NCBI GenBank assembly: GCA_037968475.1
Contig: JBBKVO010000044.1
Span: 168,764 to 232,763, forward strand
Length of the DNA: 64,000 nt
Source: SB11 sp037968475
GTDB lineage: Bacteria; Bacteroidota; Bacteroidia; UBA8524
Direction of reading: 5' to 3'
In this document: piece by piece, positions 42,073 through 50,000 of the stretch
Position numbering within the stretch: the stretch's first letter is position 1
Layout: every line of letters starts with the position of its first letter
Translations under genes and position numbers: made by a program
Notes under the pieces: model-generated
Told to the model about the DNA's origin: nothing
The model's input: only the letters and a program-made list of their open reading frames with translations
The model's database searches: none

Positions 42073-43611
42073 TTATTGCACCACAATTTTGTGGTTGTAT
42101 ACCATGCCTGCATTGGTGGTGCGTACAATATAAATACCTTTGGCAAGCGTACTAATATTTATAGCTGTGCTGCCTGTACTTAGCTGCTGTGCTTGTAATA
42201 ATGTACCTGCAAGGTTGTATAACTCAAATTGTGTATTGCCTTCAGCAACATCAACAAATAACTGGTTTTGCACAGGGTTGGGGTAAAGGCGTACACCTGT
42301 TTTATCAAGCTCTGCTACTGATGTAGCGTTAAATATAAATTGGCTGAGTGCACTGCTTTTTCTATCAGCTATATAAGGTTTCACCCCAAAAGTAGCGTGG
42401 CCGTCAATAGCCATATCAAAAGAGTTTTTCCAGTCGGTATACGTATATCCGTAATCTGATGTCCAAAGCCCTGTAAAGTAAGGGTCGACTTTAATATCCG
42501 CATCCACCATTTGTTTCCAATTATCAATCAGCGGAAAAAGGTGTGCCTCGTTAAATACAGTATCAATAATTTGTTTTATGTAGCCCTCATAGGCTTTTTT
42601 GTAATTGGTAATGGCCAATATGCGTTTGGTAAGAGGCGCTTGCACCCCGTTATTGCCCCATTGGTGTATGTTGCGGTTGTTTATGTTTGATACCCCCCAT
42701 TGCACCCCAAAAGTGTTATCCATATCGTAGGGCAGGTATACAAACTTATTGGTTACAGGGTTGTGGTATAGGTGGTAGTTGTTTTTGTTGTAATAGTAAT
42801 TATCCCAATGGCCTATAAGAACTTCGGCAGCTAGTGTTTTAAGATAAGTTTGTACATCAAAAATGGCTTCAATATCGGCTATAAAATTACCTGCGGTGCT
42901 GTTGTTTATTACATTTAGCAATTGCACAAAATCAGTATAATCGTCTTCGTCCTCATTAGTTTTAAGCTCGTACGCACGTTCGTTTAAAGGCGATGGATTT
43001 ATAATGTTTTTATAAGTGTCGGGGTTGTTATCAATCCAACCCAAATCTGCCGGCCACGAGCATTTGTATAAATTGCCATTATCATCGCCAAAGCGTGAAT
43101 CGATAAACTTTTTATTTACTTGTTCGGTGTGAGTGAACATACCGCTAAATGTACCGTTTATAAACAGTTTTATAGTGTTGGCACGTAGGCAAGGTATACC
43201 CGCTTTTTGCATTACATACGCACTTAAAAACTCACGTAACATTGAAGGGTCGTTGTGGTCGCCATTAAGATTAAACGTTTTTAGCTTTTGGTATTTCTGA
43301 TTATCAAACTCATCAATACTCACCTTTAGCGATTGCTTATGCGCATTGCGTGATGAATTACCTTTTATCCGTATACCCACATTTTTCATGGTATCAACAT
43401 CATCGTAAATAAATGTAGCCGGAAAATAATGATCCGTCCATCGGTTAGCCGAATCATACAAAGCTTTTAAAGTATCAGCTTCAAAAACCAACTCAATTTT
43501 GTGCAATGCACCATCGTACAAAGTTCCATTATCGGGGTAAACTGCCGTTTGGGCTTTGGAGGTAAAAAAAGTACTTATAAATGTTAGAAGGACAGTAAAG
43601 CGTAAAATCAT
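42073..43611 (-). CDS. CotH-kinase-like protein with T9SS type A sorting domain
   Basis: A 512-residue secreted protein from the ATG at 43611 (signal MILRFTVLLTFISTFFTSKA); an upstream GTG at 43626 would add five residues. The CotH core shows VGIRIKGNSSRNAHKQSLKV, FNLNGDHNDPSMLREFLSAY, KLFINGTFSGMFTHTEQVNK and YLPYDMDNTFGVQWG. CotH family members are atypical protein kinases first known from spore coats; bacterial secreted versions are poorly understood. The C-terminus (VRLYPNPVQNQLFVDV to GIYIVRTTNAG) is a type A sorting domain, so it is surface-delivered. Confidence 0.85.
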   Translation of the reverse strand: MILRFTVLLTFISTFFTSKAQTAVYPDNGTLYDGALHKIELVFEADTLKALYDSANRWTDHYFPATFIYDDVDTMKNVGIRIKGNSSRNAHKQSLKVSIDEFDNQKYQKLKTFNLNGDHNDPSMLREFLSAYVMQKAGIPCLRANTIKLFINGTFSGMFTHTEQVNKKFIDSRFGDDNGNLYKCSWPADLGWIDNNPDTYKNIINPSPLNERAYELKTNEDEDDYTDFVQLLNVINNSTAGNFIADIEAIFDVQTYLKTLAAEVLIGHWDNYYYNKNNYHLYHNPVTNKFVYLPYDMDNTFGVQWGVSNINNRNIHQWGNNGVQAPLTKRILAITNYKKAYEGYIKQIIDTVFNEAHLFPLIDNWKQMVDADIKVDPYFTGLWTSDYGYTYTDWKNSFDMAIDGHATFGVKPYIADRKSSALSQFIFNATSVAELDKTGVRLYPNPVQNQLFVDVAEGNTQFELYNLAGTLLQAQQLSTGSTAINISTLAKGIYIVRTTNAGMVYNHKIVVQ

Positions 43612-43670
43612 TAGTGTGTGTTTCACACTAAGGTAGTATTAATTAACAATCCTGCCAAATTATTGGTTTT

Positions 43671-44102
43671 TTATAGTCCCATTATATTATGGATAAACAG
43701 TAGCGAGTATATAATAGCAAACGACACGAACAACAAATTCATACCTATACCGCCCACCTTAAAAAGCATTTTCTTGGGTACATCATACATGGGATAATAG
43801 GCTATTTGTGTAGCTACCTTGCCCACCCAATAGGCGGCTATTAAACCCGTTATTGCACTGGCCAAATGGGTTTGATTTTTAAGATCATCGGCTAATAAAA
43901 TAGCAATAAGCCCAAAACTAAAATTTAGCCCTTGTATATACCTGCCATAGGTTTTGGCAATTTCTTGGTTCAGCGGTTTTAGCTGTTTCACATCGTTATA
44001 CCAATCAAACACTTTGTGGCGAATGTATGGGTATATAAGTGCCGTAAATATTTGCCCTATACCGCCAAGTATAATAAGCCAATTGGGTATGTTAATTTTC
44101 AT
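43671..44102 (-). CDS. Small integral membrane protein, unknown function
   Basis: A 143-residue protein from the ATG at 44102, starting MKINIPNWLIILGGIGQIF, with four predicted membrane helices and a cytoplasmic segment DVKQLKPLNQEIAKTYGRYI. An open frame extends 31 codons further upstream but that part reads like non-coding sequence. I do not recognise the family. It is followed downstream, across a 44-nt gap, by the CotH-like gene on the same strand. Confidence 0.55.
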   Translation of the reverse strand: MKINIPNWLIILGGIGQIFTALIYPYIRHKVFDWYNDVKQLKPLNQEIAKTYGRYIQGLNFSFGLIAILLADDLKNQTHLASAITGLIAAYWVGKVATQIAYYPMYDVPKKMLFKVGGIGMNLLFVSFAIIYSLLFIHNIMGL

Positions 44103-44330
44103 TGTGATTATTATTGGGGAGTGAATATAGTTTACTAGCAACACAATATTGGCATACTTAGCGTAAAGTTCGATGTAAGAAAAACATAAAATCAATACCT
44201 AATCTACCACCCTCAGTCCCTACTTATCTACACACAACTCTTCGCCTTCGCTCAGGATTTGATAGCGCAAGGAGGGAAGCCACGCCACTACCCTTTGGTT
44301 TTTTGCCAAAAATACTGCACTGCATTGTCT

Positions 44331-44483
44331 CCCTTGTGGGTTGTTATCCTGAGCGAAGTCGAAGGAGTGTGGAGTCGAAATATAAGTGCGAGGGGGATGA
44401 AAAAGGCAATCTATAAGCTATAATGTCGAGCGGACGCTCTATTATTTTCGGCACGAGCGGATGCGCGCGCCAGCTTTTAATAG
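44331..44483. repeat. Direct repeat A, copy 1
   Basis: About 155 bp starting CCCTTGTGGGTTGT and ending CAGCTTTTAATAG. It contains the widespread TCCTGAGCGAAGTCGAAGGA motif and the dyad GAGCGGACGCTC. Copy 2 is at 44653-44819, with about a dozen substitutions and a small insertion. Confidence 0.9.
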
Positions 44484-44530
44484 ATAAAAAACAGTATTGA
44501 AACACGGAAATGCGTGTTCACTCGACGTTC

Positions 44531-44632
44531 CTTCAAGCGTCCACACTTGAAGTTTATTCTTGTTCGAATCCACTCGAAATCTTGTTTGTAGCGGAACGCT
44601 ACCACTTGCTATCCCGAAGCGAGGACGCTTCG
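44531..44632. repeat. Three-hairpin cassette, copy 1
   Basis: Hairpin 1: CTTCAAG-CGTCCACA-CTTGAAG (44531-44552). Hairpin 2: GTAGCG-GAA-CGCTAC (44588-44602). Hairpin 3: CGAAGCG-AGGA-CGCTTCG (44615-44632). AAGCGTCC at hairpin 1 is complementary to GGACGCTT in hairpin 3. The same cassette occurs at 52546-52620. Confidence 0.85.
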
Positions 44633-44652
44633 AGGGACGGGGGTATATTCAC

Positions 44653-44819
44653 CCCTTGTGGGTTGTCATCCTGAGCGAAATCGAAGGAGTGGGGAGTCGA
44701 AATATAAGTGCACAAGAGAGGGGGGCAGAGGGATGAAAAAGGCAACCTATAAGCTATAATGTCGAGCGGACGCTCTATTATTTTCTGCACGAGCGGATGC
44801 TCGAGCCAGCTTTTAATAG
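44653..44819. repeat. Direct repeat A, copy 2
   Basis: The second copy of the repeat at 44331-44483, carrying an extra GA-rich insertion (CACAAGAGAGGGGGGCAGAG region). Confidence 0.9.
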
Positions 44820-44885
44820 GGTAAATCAAGTTATTAAAGCACACGTTTTCTCTTGCTTTCTTAACTAGAACTCACGTTAGCTTAC

Positions 44886-44893
44886 TATATTTG
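44886..44893 (+). promoter_or_regulatory. Possible -7 element, near-leaderless transcript
   Basis: TATATTTG matches TAnnTTTG and ends only 4 nt before the ATG at 44898, so a transcript from it would be leaderless or nearly so. No TTG is found at the proper distance upstream. Confidence 0.3.
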
Positions 44894-44897
44894 ATAT

Positions 44898-45221
44898 ATG
44901 CTAACCCAACAAGATTTTAGGCAGCTTGCGCTTTCATTGCCCAATGTGGTTGAAGAACCACATTTTGAAAAAACATCTTTCAGAGTAAATAAAAAGATAT
45001 TTGCTACTATGGATGAGGAAAATCAGCGTGTTTGTTTGATGTTGAGTGTTGAAGACCAATCGGTGTTTTGTCTACATGATAAAAGCACTATATATCCTGT
45101 GCCTAACAAATGGGGACAAAAGGGGGCAACATTTGCCGAATTGGCTACCGCACATCCTGAGATTTTAAAAGATGCTTTAACGGTGGCTTATGAAAGGAAA
45201 GTAGGAAAGCCTAAGAAATAG
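44898..45221 (+). CDS. MmcQ/YjbR family protein
   Basis: A 107-residue protein starting MLTQQDFRQLALSLPNVVEE, followed by PHFEKTSFRVNKKIFATMDE, VPNKWGQKGATFAEL and a C-terminal ALTVAYERKVGKPKK. This is the CyaY-like fold of the MmcQ/YjbR family, described as DNA-binding in E. coli; its cellular role is not settled. It is followed after 42 nt by an SRPBCC gene on the same strand, a common pairing. Confidence 0.85.
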   Translation: MLTQQDFRQLALSLPNVVEEPHFEKTSFRVNKKIFATMDEENQRVCLMLSVEDQSVFCLHDKSTIYPVPNKWGQKGATFAELATAHPEILKDALTVAYERKVGKPKK

Positions 45222-45263
45222 CTGCAATTTTTCAGCATTAGCTTTTATATTTCGGCAAAACTT

Positions 45264-45713
45264 ATGGAAAAATTTATTCGAAATACAATTGCTATAAATG
45301 CCTCGGCTGAAAAGGTTTGGGATGCTTTGGTAAACCCTGAGCAAACTAAAAAATATATGTTTGGTTGTGCCGCTATTTCTGATTGGAAAGTAGGCAGCCC
45401 GCTAATTTGGAAAATGATATACGAGGGTAAAGACTTTATCCCTGTTAAAGGAGATATTGTTTCTATCGAGCCCAATAAAAAACTAGCCTATACGGTTATA
45501 GACCCAAACTCGGCTATTGAAGATATACCCGAAAATTACCTAATGGTGATTTATGAGTTGAAGGCAGAGAATGACCAGACGGTTTTAACAGTAACACAAG
45601 GCGACTATGCTACTGTTGCTGATGGCGAAAAACGCTATCAAGAGTCGTATAACAATGGTGAGGGTTGGAACCCTATTTTGGTTGAAATAAAAAAGGTAGT
45701 TGAAGGCAACTAA
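45264..45713 (+). CDS. SRPBCC/AHSA1-like protein
   Basis: A 149-residue helix-grip protein with the AHSA1-type opening IRNTIAINASAEKVWDALVN, then PEQTKKYMFGCAAISDWKVG and a C-terminal helix with GEGWNPILVEIKKVVEG. Family members bind hydrophobic ligands or act as stress-related factors; the ligand is unknown. Its stop codon lies 4 nt from the displaced copy of the dnaE 3' end, so before insertion of the nuclease cassette this gene and dnaE would have been tightly convergent. Confidence 0.8.
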   Translation: MEKFIRNTIAINASAEKVWDALVNPEQTKKYMFGCAAISDWKVGSPLIWKMIYEGKDFIPVKGDIVSIEPNKKLAYTVIDPNSAIEDIPENYLMVIYELKAENDQTVLTVTQGDYATVADGEKRYQESYNNGEGWNPILVEIKKVVEGN

Positions 45714-45717
45714 AACC

Positions 45718-45763
45718 CTAATTCCATTTCACTTCCATTTGCAGGTCGTGTTTCTTTATAAAG
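45718..45763 (-). repeat. Displaced copy of the dnaE 3' end
   Basis: These 46 bases, read on the minus strand, encode FIKKHDLQMEVKWN and a TAG stop. The true dnaE end (47027-47072) encodes FIKKHELQMEVKWN and a TAA stop. Of the six differing bases, three are synonymous (CTG/TTA, GTG/GTA, AAA/AAG codons), one gives Asp for Glu, and one changes the stop. The nuclease gene lies exactly between the two copies. Confidence 0.9.
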
Positions 45764-45790
45764 TTTGTAATAAAATGAAATTTAAGGAAT

Positions 45791-47002
45791 TTATAAGTCA
45801 TAGTGAAAAGCAATAACTTCAAGAAAGATTTGTTTATCTTTATCTTGAGGCAAACAAAATATATAGCTTAAAGAAGAGTCCTTACTAACTCCATTTTTTT
45901 TGATATAATATTCATGTTTTGGAACTCCTTGTTCGATAGTTTGTAAAGTCTTAGTGAAGTCTTTATTCTTAACAAAAAAAATCAAAGCAGTTTTTGAATC
46001 TCTCCAAGTTAAATATCGGTCAAACAACTGTGAAATGGCATTTAACATCTCTGATTCGCCTTGCCAAAATTTACATTCGGCTACAAAAAGATTAGTGCCG
46101 TCATTATATTTTAATACGATGTCGGTTTTACCTTTTCTATTAAATGTTTCTCCAGTAGCTGTTGTATTATCATATCTGGTTTCAAGTATAAATAAAAACT
46201 GATCTCTTAAAGCCTCTTCATCTTTACCGCTATATAAAGATGGTTTTCTTTCCATACTTTTCCCTGAATCATAAATAACTGTTAATACATCATTATACAT
46301 TTCTTCACTCATAGTAGGTTCAGACTTGAACCTACTATGAGTATTTTTCAACTGGGGAATTATTTTTTTGTTAATTATTGTAGGAGTAAAAATGGATTGG
46401 GTATTTTTATCTACCCTAACATTTATAGCTTCGAAAAAAGCATTCTCATCTATATATTTATTTTTCAATTGGTTAAACTCACGATTTATGGTTGCCTTGA
46501 TTATGATATTTAACCCATTAACTTCTTTATTAATATTTGTTATGTTAGTAAATGCTTGGTTGTAAGCTGTTTCTTTTAATGATTTAAACTCCTTAACATT
46601 TGTATCATAAGTTTTAACCTCAAATGAAACAGTTTTTAAATATTCATTGGTCATAATAACATGACTTGTCATGGTACGAGAAGACGGACTTACTTTGAAC
46701 AATACTGAAGAACCCAAATAGGTGTAATTCACTAGGAAACAATAAACGTCTCTTTGAGATCTTCCATGTATATTTTCAAAAAATTCTTTTCTGATACTTG
46801 GGGTATCTATTTCTTCGGATTCTTTGTTGATTTCTAGCTCTTCTAATAAGTACTTTTCAGTGATTTCTTCTTTAAGTACTTCCTCATCCATTTCCAGAAA
46901 GCTATTTTTATTTATAGTGCTGATTTCTGATTTTATCTGTTGAAGAAGAATATTCCTAAAATCATAAATAGAAACTTCACTGAAGGAATGTATTGTCGCC
47001 AT
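45791..47002 (-). CDS. PD-(D/E)XK nuclease-domain protein
   Basis: A 403-residue protein. The C-terminal third carries a restriction-endonuclease-like core: E263 in GKDEEALRDQFLFILE, D294 in KGKTDIVLKY, and the E-x-K pair E309/K311 in NLFVAECKFWQG, followed by a helix with AISQLFDRYLTW. The N-terminal 230 residues are mixed alpha/beta with no recognised domain. The spacing of motifs suggests a DNA-acting enzyme, possibly a stand-alone restriction or defence nuclease; no methyltransferase or helicase is adjacent. The gene is bracketed by two copies of the dnaE 3' end, a sign of insertion. Confidence 0.7.
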   Translation of the reverse strand: MATIHSFSEVSIYDFRNILLQQIKSEISTINKNSFLEMDEEVLKEEITEKYLLEELEINKESEEIDTPSIRKEFFENIHGRSQRDVYCFLVNYTYLGSSVLFKVSPSSRTMTSHVIMTNEYLKTVSFEVKTYDTNVKEFKSLKETAYNQAFTNITNINKEVNGLNIIIKATINREFNQLKNKYIDENAFFEAINVRVDKNTQSIFTPTIINKKIIPQLKNTHSRFKSEPTMSEEMYNDVLTVIYDSGKSMERKPSLYSGKDEEALRDQFLFILETRYDNTTATGETFNRKGKTDIVLKYNDGTNLFVAECKFWQGESEMLNAISQLFDRYLTWRDSKTALIFFVKNKDFTKTLQTIEQGVPKHEYYIKKNGVSKDSSLSYIFCLPQDKDKQIFLEVIAFHYDL

Positions 47003-47026
47003 ACCTATATTAATAAGATTATAGTA

Positions 47027-50000
47027 TTAATTCCACTTTACTTCCATTTGTAATTCGTGTTTCTTTATAAAGGCCAACCACTCTTTGTTGGGCACTACTT
47101 TATACTGTTTTGAGAAAAGATTAACAGCCATATTTTGCTCCCTATCGTACACCTTTACGTTTAGCGATGCGCCGCCACTTTTGGTAAGGAACGGCTGCAA
47201 ACTGCTTACCAACTCAGAGCCTACACGGTTTACATCGAGGTTTAAAACTATGGCGCGAAGCATTTTTTCTTTTATATCGGTAAGGGCTTCCAGCTTTTGT
47301 ATTTTCACTTCCAGTTCGGTGCTGTCTTTTGGCCACTCGCGGGTTTGTACACGGGCGCGCATAAACAAAAAGCTGTTTTCTATAAGATAGTTACGCAGGT
47401 TCACGTAGTCGTTACCAAACAACCTAAATTCAAACGAGCCCGAGTAATCGTTAAGTGTAAAAGCGCCCCAAGGTCGGCCGCTTTTGCTCACCCGTTCAAT
47501 TACGTTATTTACTATACCACCCATTAGCAACTCGCGCCCTTTCATAGCTTGTAAATCGGCTAATTCGGTAACACGGTTTTTGCACAGGTAGTCCATCTCA
47601 AACCTAAAATCATCTAACGGATGACCTGTTAGGTACATACCCACAACATCTTTTTCAAACTCTAGTTTCTCTAGCAATCCCCAAGGTTCGCAATAGGGTA
47701 TTTTTGGTTCTGATAGTGTAACAGCTGTGCCTTCGCCAAATAGTGATGCTTGCGAGGCAGCCTCATTGGCCTGTGCACTTGCACCAAATTTTATCGATTT
47801 TTCAATCAGTGTATTATCGTCGTCGTTTTCTTTATAGAAATACTGTGCGCGAGAAGCTCCTTCAAACGACTCAAATCCACCTGCTTTAGCCAATGCTTCT
47901 AAAACTCGTTTGTTTACCGTTTTTAAGTTGCTACGTTTGGTAACATCAAAAATGCTGTTATAATTACCGTTTTCGGCACGTTCGTTTATAATATCAAGCG
48001 CGGCAACATCACCCACACCTTTTATGGCCGCCATACCAAAGCGTATTTCGCCTTTTTGATTTACTGAGAAGGCCAGTTTGCTCTCGTTAATATCGGGCCC
48101 TAAAACGTTTATACCCATGCGCCTGCATTCTTCCATATAAAAAGTAATATCGTCAATGCTGTTGAGGCTATTTAGGGTAGCTGCCATAAACTCGGCAGGA
48201 TAATTGGCCTTCATATATGCCGTGTGGAAGGCCACAATGGCATAACACGCCGCGTGCGATTTGTTAAATGCATATTGGGCAAATGCCTCCCAATCTTCCC
48301 AAATTTTTTGCAGGGTAGGCTCGTCCATGCCTTTTTCCATAGCACCACTGATGAAAAGTTCTTTCATCTTCAACATGGTGTCTATCTGCTTTTTACCCAT
48401 TGCTTTACGCAGGGTATCGGCTTGGCCTTTGGTAAAGCCAGCCATTTTTTGCGCCAAAAGCATCACCTGCTCTTGGTACACTGTAATACCGTAGGTTTCT
48501 TTAAGTAACTCTTCCATTATAGGGAAGGGGTACTCTACGGGTTCTAAGCCATGTTTACGCCTTACATAGTTGGGTATGTATTGCATAGGCCCCGGACGAT
48601 ACAGGGCATTCATGGCTATAAGATCTCCAAACTTATCGGGCTTCAAATCACGCAAGTGCTTTTGCATCCCCTCGCTCTCAAACTGAAAAACACCTACGGT
48701 TTCACCTTTTTGCAGCAGCTCGTATGTTTTTTCGTCGGTAAGCGGTATTTCGTCTGGGTCAATATCAATATTAAATTTCTCCTTCACCAAGCGCATGGCT
48801 TCTTTTAAAATGGTAAGGGTTTTTAATCCCAAAAAGTCCATTTTTAGCAGCCCTGCCGATTCTACCACACTGTTATCAAACTGAGTTACCAGTAAGGCAC
48901 TATCTTTTGCAGTGGTAATGGGTACGTACTTGGTAAGGTCATCGGGAGCAATAATTACCCCGCAGGCGTGTATACCTGTGTTTCGCACTGATCCTTCAAG
49001 AACAGCAGCTTGTTTTAGGGTACGAGCAGCCAAATCGCTACCGTTGGCTATTTCTCGCATTTCTTTGGCGTTGATTAAATCATCGCCATTAAGCATCGCT
49101 TTTAGCTCGTTGTCAGTAGCATTAAGCATTTTTCTAAGCCCTGTAGCAGGCATTAGCTTTGAAAGCCTGTCGGCATCAGACAAGGGCAAATCCAATACCC
49201 GCGCTGTATCGCGTATAGATGACTTGGCAGCCATAGTGCCGTAAGTGATAATTTGTGCCACCTGACTTTGCCCGTATTTTTCTATTACCCAGTTAATTAC
49301 TTTATCACGACCTACGTCGTCAAAGTCAATATCAATATCGGGCATAGATACACGGTCGGGATTTAGAAAACGCTCAAACAGTAGTCCGTATGCAATAGGG
49401 TCAATATTGGTAATACCTATACAGTAGGCTACGGCAGAACCTGCCGCCGAACCCCGGCCAGGCCCTACCCAAACACCCATTTTTCGGGCTTGGCTGGTAA
49501 AATCTTGTACGATAAGAAAATAGCCCGGGTAGCCTGTTTTTTTAATGATTTCCAACTCAAAATCTAGTCGCTCGCGTATCTCATCCGTTATTTCAGGGTA
49601 GCGTTTATTAGCCCCTTCGTAACTAAGGTGTCGTAAATAATCGTCTTGGTCGGCAAACTCTTCGGGTATTTTAAATTCGGGTAGAAGCGGTTTTCTGCTT
49701 AATTCAAAAGGCTCAATCTTATCTACTATTTCTTTTATATTGGTTATCGCCTCAGGAATATCAGCAAACAGTTGCTTCATTTCTTCCTGTGTTTTTACAT
49801 AAAACTCATCGTTGGGCATACCCCAACGGAAACCACGCCCACGCCCAATAGGGGTATCGCGTTTTTCGTTTTCTTTTACACACAATAAAATATCGTGGGC
49901 TTCAGCCCCTTCTTTTTCATTGTAGTACGAGTTATTGGCGGCTACTGTTTTTATATTGTATTTGGCAGCAAACTCAAGCAATACTTGGTTTACGTGGTTT

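Larger units (their letters stand above)
44103..44897. other. 795-bp non-coding repeat mosaic
   Basis: No credible gene. It contains two long direct repeats (44331-44483 and 44653-44819), a three-hairpin cassette between them (44531-44632), and a short box at 44861-44880 that recurs inverted at 63886-63907. The sequence around 44200-44330 is a degenerate continuation with a GAAGAG-like repeat core. Confidence 0.75.

Noticed and set aside
44599..44844. An 81-codon minus-strand open frame across the repeat region
   Set aside because: It lies on direct repeat copy 2 and the hairpin cassette, contains the FDFAQDD reading typical of a non-coding repeat, and has no family resemblance.
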